From: Ceratotherium simum simum
Lineage: Eukaryota; Chordata; Mammalia; Perissodactyla; Rhinocerotidae
Direction: 5' to 3'
Assembly (NCBI RefSeq): GCF_000283155.1
Contig: NW_004454216.1
Coordinates: 10,136,670-10,200,669 of the forward strand
DNA: 64,000 nucleotides
A model generated the notes under the pieces. The model was not told where the DNA came from, did not search any database, and saw nothing but the letters and a program-made list of their open reading frames with translations. Within the stretch, counting starts at the first letter, position 1. Each line of letters opens with the position of its first letter. Positions 1-9,975 of the stretch are shown piece after piece. The position numbers were made by a program, and so were the translations under genes.

Positions 1-119
1 CTTTAAAAATGTGAACAATGAAATTTGGTACAATTCCTAGAAATGACATTGATATTAAATAGTATTTGTATATAATATTATACATCCGAAATTGCTCTAA
101 ATTCTTTACATATATTAAC

Positions 120-290
120 TTACTTAATTCTCATATTAACTTTTATTATTCCACTATTAATATCTCCATTTTGTAGATGAGGAAATTAACTCATAGAGGT
201 TAAGTAATTTGTGCAAGATCACTTGGTACCAAACATATGATTCACTGTCCCACCTGTATAACAGCATCCCCAACTCCTCCTTATGATTAA
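120..290 (-). repeat. MIR SINE fragment
   Basis: The stretch contains the MIR core in reverse orientation: 'gatgaggaaa', then 'agaggttaagtaa' and 'gcaagatcac', in the usual order and spacing. It is strongly diverged and has no visible target duplication, as expected for this old tRNA-derived SINE. Boundaries are approximate. Confidence 0.7.
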
Positions 291-1609
291 GATCAGTTAA
301 ATCTGTAAAAATGTTGATTCCTCATTCCTGTCTGTTGGTCTCTTAGCACATGGAGTCTGAAGTAACTGGGAGACAGCTGTAGCCACAGGCTTAGTAGAGT
401 ATGAGAACATCCCATAGAACATCACATTTATCCACTACATCACTGACATCATGTTAATGAAAGTGGATGATCTAGAAGTGGCAAGTATGTTGAAGGCATA
501 GAAAGTTCTCCAGATGGAAAAGATGAGAATCTCTTTATTTGCTGCCACTGAGGCCATCTATCTTTCATATTTAGTCCTTAATTGGTGATTAATTACACTC
601 AGCCTGTCATTGTTTTTTTTTAAATCATCAATTGTCCCCAACAACAGCCATCAAACTCTATGTTCCTTATAATAAGTCCCCTATGTTTCTCAGTTGCCTT
701 ATACATTGCAGCTACTAGTGCATTTCATTCCTTCAGTACACCATCCAAATTCACAACTAGTGAAGGTTTTAACAATTGTACTACTATTACATGCAAAGGG
801 CTACGTCTGTACACTGACCGCTAATGATGGGGTTCTCCTTGCCAGCCACCCAGCAGGTGATCCACCTTCAAAATCCCATTGTAGAGTTACTTTCTCAGAC
901 CACTCCAGCACCGACTGTTTCAGACTGAGTTCCCCAGAAGGCAGCCTCTGAAATGAACATTTGCATATAAGACATTACTGGGAAGATCTCCAGGATCAAC
1001 ACCTAGGAAGGAAGGGAGTGAACAAAGCAGGATAGAACAGAGGGACAGATTTAACTACAACGAAGTTATGCAAGAGAATTACACCAATCCTACTGGAAGC
1101 ACTGTGTTGAAATGACCCTTAAAAGTTGTCTGACATTGATGCAAGGGTCTTTATATTCTTGTATTAACCAGTCATTGGATGTGCACTGTTCCTGGAAATG
1201 GAGTATGACTTCTGGGTAAGTCTCAAAGATATATGCACCTGGGAACTCTTAGCAACCAACACTCTGAACAGGTGGGGAAAAAGTGTTTCAGATCTGTACA
1301 GGAGATCTGGGTGGTACATCACAGGATCCACTGCAATTATTTTGGCTGCAAATGAATGATTCTTAGATAACTTTTCACACTAAATAGCGAAAGTCATCTT
1401 GGTTATGTGGTGAAGATAGTAACATAGAAAACAGAAATGAGCCCTTATTAAGCCAAAATTTTAATTTTTTATGATGCTCAGTGAGAGCACATGCGGAGGA
1501 TGCCTATAGAGCAGGAAAGATACCATCAGTAAGTGAGCTCATTAAGTAAAGGCATTGTGGTGAAAAGAACTAGTTGAAGAAATTGGGGATATTTTATGGC
1601 TAAGAAATT
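291..1609. other. Unassigned AT-rich DNA
   Basis: I see no gene or recognisable repeat here. The longest forward frame (694-951, 85 codons) starts and ends without any family resemblance or obvious codon bias and is probably chance. Confidence 0.5.
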
Positions 1610-1755
1610 CCAAATTGTGTGACCCTGAGCAAATGAATTAAATTCTCTGAATCTCAGCTTAATAAACTATAAAATGGGGATAATGATCTCTTCATTGTAC
1701 GGTTGTTGCAGAGCACCTAGTTATGATTGTCATATGGTACAAGTTCAACAAAATG
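1610..1755 (+). repeat. MIR SINE fragment
   Basis: Forward-strand MIR: 'ttgtgtgaccctgagcaa', then 'ctctgaatctcag', 'ctataaaatggggataat' and 'ggttgttgcagag' follow the MIR core order. It is diverged and partial, and its ends are approximate. Confidence 0.75.
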
Positions 1756-1959
1756 TTCTTTTATTGGAAAAGGATGATAATTTCTTCTCATCAATAATCC
1801 TTGTTGATTTGAGAAGTATCTCTGTTAATACTTAAATCATTAAAAATAACATAAGAAAAGGTAATGGGATATAAATATGGTAGTACTCTTCCTTGCATTT
1901 ACATAATATGCAAAAGTCTGTTGATAAATCTGGGAGTGACAGGAAGTTCAAATACACTA

Positions 1960-2730
1960 CAGTCATGCACCGCATAATGACATTTCAGTCAACGACCACA
2001 TATACTATTGTGGTCCCATAAGATTTGTACCATATAGCCTAGGTGTGTAATAGGCTATACCATCTAGGTTTGTGTGAATACTGTAGGGGAGGCGGAAATT
2101 TTCCTCTACTTTTCTAGATTCTTCTGACTAGTCTAAGAATTAAAATGACATGAGACGGATTAACAGGAGAAAAACAAACAAAAGTGTAGTAACATGTATA
2201 CATGGGAGAAGCCCAGGAAAACTGAGTAATCTGCCAAAGTGTTCAAAGCCCTCACCTTAATTATCCTCAGCTAAAGACAAAAAAGATGTTAGAGGTGGGG
2301 AGAGTCAGGGACTTCAAAGGGAAGGAAGGCAATTCACAAGTAGGTGAAAAGGAGTAAACGTTTGGAAAACAAGTGTTTGGCCATGTCGAAGCAGAAGAAC
2401 ACATAGGGGAGCCCAACAAACAGGCTTTTCCAGGTTCCCACCTGTCTACCACCTAGTTCATGTTATGCTGAGGTTATAGCTTGCTTCCTGAGACAAGTTT
2501 TTTTATCTGAATTCTTTTAAGCAGTTAAGGAGGTCACACAAGAAAAACTTTCTGCATCTTTTGTTTTTTAAAAATAATCAGCCTAAAACAATCCTTGTGT
2601 TAAAGAGATACGTTTTGAAATGGTAAATTTTGTTCTCCTTCAGTACACTCTACAATGTTGGCAAAATGACGAAATTGCCTAACAACTCATTTCTCAGAAC
2701 ATATCCCTGTTGTTAAGTGATGCGTGACTG
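1960..2730. mobile_element. Tigger-like DNA transposon remnant split by an LTR
   Basis: Both ends are visible. The left end starts cagtcatgcaccgcataatg. The right end, read in reverse complement, starts cagtcacgcatcacttaaca. These are terminal inverted repeats. Each is flanked by TA (1958-1959 and 2731-2732), the target duplication of Tc1/mariner-type elements. The internal 'tagcctaggtgtgtaataggc' stretch is typical of a non-autonomous Tigger-related family whose exact name I cannot assign. The element keeps only about 210 bp of its own sequence (1960-2081 and 2643-2730). The rest is the inserted LTR. No transposase frame is present. Confidence 0.8.
2082..2642 (-). mobile_element. Solo LTR nested in the DNA transposon
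   Basis: A 561 bp unit beginning TGTAGGGGAGG and ending CA interrupts the DNA transposon. The host sequence 'gtgtgaatac' stops at 2081 and resumes as 'gtacactc' at 2643. The 4 bp atac/gtac pair is a plausible target duplication with one change. The orientation is inferred from the polyadenylation-side end, which lies at the low-coordinate side. A diverged second copy of the same LTR family lies at about 62,962-63,493, sharing 'gattaaca(g/a)gagaaaaac' and 'cagctaaaga'. No internal retroviral genes adjoin it, so it is a solo LTR. Its ERV class was not assigned. Confidence 0.7.
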
Positions 2731-2984
2731 TATTGTCATAATTTTATCCAACAATTAGAGAATTAAGTTCATCTTTTCCAGGCAGATTGCTGTTTCTAAG
2801 CCTTTCCTAAATGGAGATTCTGGAGCTTCTACTGAACATATCTAATGTTTACTTCCTCCCTCCTATGCCCTTCTTCTCTTCCTCTCTCTCTTCTCTTCTT
2901 TTTCTCCCTAACTTCATTTCCCTTTTCCTCTCCATTCCATCCATTTATTATTTAACAGATTCTGTTTTCTCCACTTTCATCTAC

Positions 2985-3331
2985 ATCAGTGTGACTACTT
3001 TAAAAATTAACCTTCCTTCCTTTCTAATCATAAATGTAATACGTGCTATTGAAAAATATAAACAAAAATCACAATGTATTCATCACCAAGAAAAGGCCAC
3101 TCCTTCACACTTGTTTTTTTCCCTGTTGTTTGTTCCCTTCCTTTCTATGTCCAAATTGATCTATCCATGTATTTTTATATACTCACATAGAGAAATGGAA
3201 TAATTCTTTTTCAAAAATTTTTCGTATCAGATTTTCTTCACAGTGTTTTTCAATATCATTAAATATTTTTGAAAACTGATATGTAAAAATTGTATAATAT
3301 TCTTTCTTAAGTGTACAATGTAACTTATTTC
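2985..3331 (-). repeat. Ancient L1 3' region, antisense (left part)
   Basis: The pattern 'ataaatgtaatacgtgctatt' followed by text about tail conversion to 'tataatattctttcttaag' matches the reverse complement of the 3' end of old mammalian L1 (L1M) copies. The fragment continues after the ERE inserted at 3342. It is heavily diverged and non-coding. The 130-codon forward frame at 2811-3203 overlaps it and is not a gene. Confidence 0.5.
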
Positions 3332-3341
3332 AACTAATATT

Positions 3342-3557
3342 TGGGGAGTCGGCCCAGTGGCATAGTGGTTAAATTCACATGCTCCACCTCGGTTGCCCAA
3401 GGTTTGTGGGTTCAGATACCAGGCACAGACCTACACTGCTCATCAAGCCATGCTGTGGCGGTGAACCACGTACAAAAAATAGAGGAGGATTGGCGCAGAT
3501 GTTAGCTCAGGGACAATCTTCCTCACCAAAAAAGAATAAAATAATAAAATAAAAATA
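3342..3557 (+). mobile_element. ERE-type SINE
   Basis: The head ggggagtcggcccagtggca is followed by a tRNA-like region, the body 'ggattggcgcagatgttagctcag', and an A-rich tail (aaaagaataaaataataa). Flanking copies of aactaatatt at 3332-3341 and 3558-3567 form a 10 bp target duplication, which fixes the ends and shows L1-type retroposition. The element sits inside an older antisense L1 fragment. It is diverged, so it is not one of the youngest copies here. Confidence 0.92.
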
Positions 3558-3567
3558 AACTAATATT

Positions 3568-3790
3568 GGACATAAGCATTGTTTCTAACTTTTTTTCTAT
3601 TATAAATAATAAAGTGTTGAACATCCTCAAATATAAATAATTTATGAATCTTTGATAATCTTGAATATTGGATCAAAGAGCAGAAATATTTTTAATATTC
3701 TTGTTTCATTTTCAGATAGCCTTGAAAAACTTTGACACCCCAGAAATGTTAACAAGTACTTTTTGATAATGATTATTTTTCCAATATATT
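3568..3790 (-). repeat. Ancient L1 3' region, antisense (right part)
   Basis: 'tattataaataataaagtgttgaacatcc' and 'ggatcaaagagcag' continue the antisense old-L1 pattern seen left of the ERE. It is strongly decayed. Identification rests on order of short matches only. Confidence 0.45.
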
Positions 3791-5316
3791 TAAGAGTAGA
3801 CTATACATATTTATTAGTTTTTTCCTACTTATTTGTTATTGCTGTGGATCAAGTTCATGATTTAAATTTTTCCTTTCAGTAGTAATTCTATTTGCATTTT
3901 TTAATTCCTATTTTGCCTTCAGCATGATTATTTAATTTTACTTCATAAAAAAACCTATTCCTAAGCTTGTATTCTCATTACTATTATTAAAATTAATTAT
4001 TACTTTTCTTATTTGTGAAATCACATAAAGTACTGGATTTTGTGGATATAAGTAACACTGACTGACACTTGATGAGAGATTAATAAAATTCCAATTTAGA
4101 TAGGCCAAGATAGTCATTCTAGAATTAATGACAGGCTGAACTATTGAAGATTGATTTTATTAGACATTTTTACCACAGATTATTCACCAGCTCAGGGATA
4201 GCTGGAACATTTTTATGCTTTCTGCAGATGGTGCCCAGTATAAAATTATTTTTCTAATGCAATGCAAAAAGGTGATGTGGTATAAACTTGTCAGACAATA
4301 TAAAATAATATATTTGCTGGATACTACCAGAAATAAAGAAAAATATATTTTTCTTTTCTTTCCTTTTTAAATAAATAGCAAGATTTAGTTTGTCATACGT
4401 GTGAGAATTTCTTGATGAGTCTTTACCGGGTGCCAATGTTCCCGTTTTCCCCAAACTGCAAGTATGGAACCACAGAGGGGCATTGGGTTGAATCGCAGGA
4501 GAAAGGCAGGGAAGGATGAAGGGTGGATCACTGGGAGTGTGTGTAGGGCTCAATTCAGTAAACATTCTGGAAACTGTGAGGAGGTGAATGGTGGGATGAA
4601 AGTTCATGGAGTGATGAGAGGAGAAAGAAAGAGAGAGAAGAACCTTTGTGAGGGGAAAAAAGAGAACTTTCGTGAAAAAGAATCAAAGGGTTTAAATATA
4701 GCTCCTAATCTGTAGTGAGAAACACTCACATAAACGGAGAGCAACTCGTATTTCCACAGTGAAGAACATTCATGTGGCTAAAAGAAGAGAACAAGTTCTC
4801 AGAAGAGCAGACTACAGCTTACGTGCAGGTGAAGTTTTGTTCAAGCGGCAAGGATTTTCTGTCTCTTTCCCTTTTGTTGCTTTCTTTCCTCTTTGGTCCT
4901 CTGTCCATATTCTTATGTTAATTTCAATTTCTATCTCATGAAAAGTTTCAATGTATGAAAATGATAATCAAAAACTAAGGAAGTTCACAGTTTTGAGCCC
5001 TCTCTTGCTAATAAATAGATCTTGTACTTTCTTTATTATGGGGTGGGAATGGGGAGAAATCAGAACAAAGCTTATAAGGTCTCCTTTTAAAATGCTCCCA
5101 ACTGATACTTGAAAAATCTAGAATTATTTATTTCATATTGTATTAATCACTACCCTCTCCATAGCCTCCTCATGTAAAATGCATCCATTCCTGAAGGTTA
5201 ACAAGGTCCCTATTATTGTGAGATATTTTAGAGAATACTGGCAATTTGGCCAGTGAAGTTTGTGAGTTTTATCTAGCAAAAATGAAGTCTCTTCTTACTG
5301 ATATTTCTGTGGTATG
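3791..5316. other. Unassigned AT-rich DNA
   Basis: No gene or repeat could be supported. The opposing frames around 4,254-4,715 overlap each other on both strands and carry no recognisable domain, so I treat them as chance. Confidence 0.5.
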
Positions 5317-6060
5317 TCATACATTGGTAATATTATTTTGAAATGTCTCAGTTTTATTGGGGTGCCCTAACCATTCCAAAATTACGTGAGAGGCCACCAT
5401 GCGCACGTTATCCAGGAGGGTGGCCAGTTCCTGTTTGGGAATCAATTCCTCATCGACATCTAGGGATAAATTCCTAGACGTGAAGTCAGATGCTAGAAGA
5501 GGATTTTGGGAGAGCAGTGTCAATATGCTTTGAATTGTCTCCCTCCCAAAGTGTCCTACCTCAGAGGAGGAATGGGGGACTCTCGTTCCCCACATCGAGT
5601 ATTACATGTGGCCCCTGGAGCTTGGTGAAATAGTGTCTGACTCACATTTGATAAATCCAGAGGATAAGAGGCCATGTAACTACTCTGATAGCAGTCTGAA
5701 GATGGTTTAAAGGACTGGGAAGTCTGCACCTCCAGAGTTTGTGGGGACAGAGGTTGCCTGAGCACTGCCTGTGTACCAAATGTGGGCGGTGCATAAAGAA
5801 AAGCTGACTGTAAACATGTGGAAGAAGACTGAAAACGTGGAAAATCTCAACAGCGTGGCACTGTAAGAGACACTGTCTATCACTGGTGATGGCGGCAACG
5901 GCGATGGTGGGGAATGAATGGGCTCGGTCAAAGAGCAGGGGGGCCCGGGAGCCCATGGCTATCCCAAGAAGGCTGGGCGGAGTCCTGGGGAGAGCACCTA
6001 TGAAGTGTACCCATGAGGCCGGCCTGGGAGCCTTCACATATGCCTAGGGAGGATTTAGAG
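5317..6060 (-). other. GC-richer unique segment with minus-strand frames
   Basis: This segment has visibly higher GC than its surroundings and holds several overlapping minus-strand frames: 92 codons at 5317-5595, 69 at 5556-5765 and 131 at 5642-6037. The 92-codon frame begins directly after a stop codon and has a mixed hydrophilic composition (for example VRMVASHVILEWLG), which looks more protein-like than the low-complexity frames elsewhere. I recognise no family, see no conserved motif and find no convincing exon set. It could be a decayed retropseudogene, an ERV fragment, or chance. Confidence 0.25.
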
Positions 6061-6924
6061 CACTGTGCTTGTCTGGAATTCTTGGCTTAGAGCTGAGGAC
6101 CAGAGCAGCCAAAGTTGCAAATGTGTAAATGTGGATGGAGAGTTTGCCCAGGCAGCGAAACATCACATATAGGGCACTGAAGACATACTTTCCACTTCAA
6201 AGGTTGGCTTAAAATCAGCTCTGTCCTCCCCTTGTGAAGAGTTTAGTGGGCAGAGTTAAGGGGAGGCTAAGACGAGGGATTTGTGACTGCCTGTTTCCTG
6301 CTAAGGACAGGACATCAAATTTTGATGATATAGTATTGTAACAAAGCCTGAAAATGCTATCTTTTGCCCCAAATTTAATCTATTAGTGGAGATGCAATCA
6401 TTTGGTATTAAAAATATACAATGAATTTGAATCTTCTCTTGTGGTATAGTACCATCTTTTGACATATAGTCTGCACCACATTTCTTCACTAGTAATTATG
6501 TTTAAATTATAAAAAGAGAGGATATGAAATTGGGCATACTTCCTACCACTAGGACACGCTTGGCCCTGGGTAATCAATCAAAACTTAAATGACTCTGATA
6601 AATCTTAAAAAATAGTGAGTCATGCTTGAGAATGTTCTGAAGAAAATGTTGGAAGTCTGCAACAAAATAATAACTAGCCTAGTTGGGTGACAGAGACAGC
6701 TGGGGTTTTTAGATTCAATTCACCTGCCTACAGGAAAGGTCTTTTAAAAATAGCCCTTTTCAGAGAGCAGCAAAAGCACAAAGAAATACCCTACTTATTC
6801 TTATTTCAACTTGAGTTTAAAATAAAAATCCACTATAACAACTCTGTATAGACATCACCCCAAAAGTCTGTGTTTATAAAGTCAAAGCAATGGTAATTCT
6901 CTAGGATGACTCCTTTGAAAATAA
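6061..6924. other. Unassigned DNA
   Basis: No gene or assignable repeat is visible. The short minus-strand frame at 6301-6489 has no support. Confidence 0.5.
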
Positions 6925-7115
6925 TGATGTTAATAATAGCACTAATGCTACAAAACAATGACAGCTAACATTTCTACATGCCAGACACTATTCTAATCAA
7001 CCTTCATATAGTAACTTCTTTAACCTTCAAACAACCTTATGTCGTGGATACTACTGTTATACCATTTTTACAGAACAGGAAACTGATGCTTAAAAAGCTT
7101 AAATAACTTTCCTGG
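6925..7115 (-). repeat. MIR SINE, antisense
   Basis: A rather complete MIR in reverse: 'gacagctaacatttctacatg', 'ccagacactattctaa', 'ccatttttacagaacaggaaac' and 'taaataactttcctgg' follow the expected order. Target duplications are no longer visible. Confidence 0.8.
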
Positions 7116-8130
7116 AACGGCGAGTTTAAAAATATCTCTTAATTTTTTATATGAACAAGTTCTGCTCGATATAATTCTGATTTTTTTTTCTATAAAAGGA
7201 AACAACTCAATGATATCATTCTGTATGATGCCAAGTTCAAATAGGATAATGCATGAGAAAAAAATTGTAGTATGATGTATGAATGTGCAATGACACCACC
7301 ATCTGATGATGTAGTTCCAGTCTCCGAGGTTAGGACTGCTGGAAAAGGAACCACGTGGGAAACCAACCAAGAAACCAATCACTCTGAAAAAGAAGAAAAA
7401 AAAAAATAGGGAGAGAGAGAATCCTTGGTTTTCTTCTAGGTTAACATAGCTATTAACCTGTAATGGCTGTGGTGTTTTCATCATATTTATAATTGATAGA
7501 CTGTTGATAGACAGATGCTGGTATTATTTGAACCACACTAAACTCTATTTCTTTAGGCTTAAATCCATCTACCCAAGTAGTACATGTAGCGACCCTAATG
7601 AATCTCTGTAAGGGTGAGAGAATGGCCACGATTTCAAATAAGCAGATGTTAATTATGCACAGGTCTCCAGGATTGGCCTCAATTGTGCTCTTCTCAGCTG
7701 CTCTAGCCCCTGATCTGTCCCCTCTTGCAGCCTGGGAGACAGAGGATTCAGCATCGCAAAATTAACAGTAGTGCCTTAAGGATTAGACGCTTGAGTTTCT
7801 GTATTTTGGGGAGGAAATGTGGAAAGGAATGGACCGAATGTCTATAAGGTGAGAGTGGTGGCCTGTAGGTAGCTGGAAAAAGGAGATGGATTCTGTATTT
7901 ATAAAGCATGAAGGTCCTAACGGGACGCAATTTATAAATGTATATCTTCTAACATGTTTAGGGCTTCTCTGAAGATTAGGTCTGTCACGACCACAAAAGA
8001 AACATTACTTTTGGTGCAATTAAAAGAAAATTAACACAAAGTGCATATATAGTAGCAGAGGGAGTTGAGAAATATTTAGCTTTCATTTATTTATTGATAT
8101 CAATATCCATATCTATATATCTCTGTATCT
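7116..8130. other. Unassigned DNA
   Basis: No gene or repeat could be supported. The frame at 7068-7484 on the minus strand includes a run encoded by an A-tract and overlaps the MIR, so it is a chance frame. Confidence 0.5.
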
Positions 8131-8133
8131 ATC

Positions 8134-8178
<45 letters not shown>
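8134..8178. repeat. (ATCT)n microsatellite
   Basis: About eleven uninterrupted tetranucleotide units, flanked by imperfect units on both sides (about 8,110-8,205). A pure tract of this length is usually length-polymorphic. Confidence 0.95.
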
Positions 8179-8205
8179 CCTATATCTATCTGTCATCTAT
8201 CTATA

Positions 8206-9430
8206 TTATGTGCCAGACTAGGTGATATGTTGGCTGAGGATTAAAAAAAAAAAAAGTAGTTGCTTAAGACTGGATTCTTACTTTCTAGAAATGCTAGCTA
8301 GCTATTTTAGCTCTTATAGAAAACTCACTCAAGGAATATCTATTTATTTAGAATAGACTGCATGCGTGAAGGCCATCCTATTCAGAGCCTGAAGTCAGTA
8401 TGGGTTTTGTTTCAATTTGTGTGCTACCAGTTTGTGTGGCATGAGATGATTGCCTATAGCTCAATTCGACGAGGACCTACGTATTTTACAGCACTGGCTT
8501 GAGTCACACAGTTTCGTTTGTGTCTCTTCACACATCTCCCTCCTGCCAACGGTAGGACAGCCTCCTTTCATGTATAATACTTTATATACATATTTTCTGC
8601 TGTTTCCAAGTAGTGACAGACTGCTTTGTGGCAGCAGAAACACAAAATCTCTCCTTCGTCAACTCCCAGATGCTGCGAGAGGTTTGAAAGAGGCTGGGGG
8701 AGGGTAGCTGGCTGTCTCCATCAAAGGAAGAGAGAAACTATCTTGAAACTAGTCCGGGAAACACTGTAACAGCTGGCTGACTATTTTTGTGATTTTAAAA
8801 AAGAAGCTCCCTTTGTACTACGGGAGAGATGTATCCAAACACCCTGAGTGTCATCACTATTTATATGTGACCTCGAGCCCCGAGGGGCCTACTCTGCTGT
8901 GTAAATTTGCAATTTTAAGATCTGCAGCATATGCAGACCTGCTTTATTTGACTCAGCTTGGGAAGACAGACTGTTACTGGGCAGTGTCACTAGGTAACCA
9001 ACGAGGAGGCGACAGAGTTCAAAACTCCTTTTCTTATTTAGGTAAAAACACACTGTTAATTGTTCTGCAGCTTGTTACTTGAATTGTGTGCTATTTGTCA
9101 AAAGTAGTGTTTTCAGCTACATAGTTACTGAGATCACTATTCAAAGTAAACAATATCATGAACTATAACACCAACAAAGACAAAATCCCTGAAGCTTCAA
9201 ACAAGGATGCAAAAAAGTCCTGTAAATGGGTTTACCCAACAGCAAGACAAATTTAGGTAAAACCAGATAGCTATTGGTATTGATATCTCACATTTTGCAG
9301 CTCTTTCCTGTATGCTGTGTGGTCTGCAAGTCACGATAACAATATTTAACACAGGGAGATAAAATAATAAATGCCTCATATATGTAGATTATTGAGATGT
9401 GGTTCTCAAATTAGGCAAAAGTAATTGTCT
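8206..9430. other. Unassigned unique DNA with possible regulatory motifs
   Basis: No repeat is recognisable over about 1.2 kb, which is unusual for this window. Around 8,940-9,005 a TGACTCAG motif (AP-1-like) is followed by gtcactaggtaacc, which resembles an RFX X-box. The plus-strand frame 8789-9082 (97 codons) lacks domain features. Functional meaning is not shown by the sequence. Confidence 0.3.
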
Positions 9431-9499
9431 CAAGTTCAGAGTTTCCTTACAGAGAAAAGACAAAAAATCCAGAATGTTTTAGGAGATACTCGTGTCTTC

Positions 9500-9770
9500 T
9501 CTTTCTCATCAACTGTTTCTAAATAGGTAACTATACTCATTGTTTCATTTTTCTTGTCTACACTGACTCTCTTCACTCTAGCCTGGCTTCTGCCTTCAAC
9601 ACTTGCTGAGACTATTCCCTCAACAGTCACAAGCCCACCTAATGGCCAGATACCACTAGACCCCTCTAGATCATCTGACGTTGTTATCAATGTGATTGCC
9701 TTGAAACTCTCTCTTTCCCTCTGCTGCATTCTTTTGATGGTGCCCCTTCTTCTCTAATTGAAGCAATTAC
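9500..9770 (+). repeat. Possible L2 LINE fragment
   Basis: 'cctggcttctgcc', 'gtcacaagcccacctaatgg' and the following stretch resemble the L2 reverse-transcriptase region at low identity. It is non-coding now. The assignment is tentative because only scattered matches support it. Confidence 0.35.
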
Positions 9771-9784
9771 ACGCATGGAGCGAG

Positions 9785-9975
9785 ACTGTGTTCAAATGGC
9801 GGTGTGACTTTGGGCAAGTCACTATAAAAATTTGTGCCTCAGATTCTTCATCTGTAAAATGAACATAGTACTACAACAATAATAATAACGCCTTCTTACA
9901 AGGTTCTTATATGAATTAAATGAGTTGACTCATGTAAGGGGCTTATAACCGTGCCTGGCAAATAGTATTATCTTA
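9785..9975 (+). repeat. MIR SINE
   Basis: A nearly full MIR core: 'gtgactttgggcaagtcact', 'gcctcagattcttcatctg', 'taaaatgaacatag', 'aaggttcttatatgaattaaatgag' and 'ggcttataaccgtgcctggca' in order on the plus strand. Confidence 0.88.

Noticed and set aside
8110..8205. Tandem array considered as a CRISPR-like or satellite structure
   Set aside because: It is a simple tetranucleotide microsatellite with no spacers and no larger unit.
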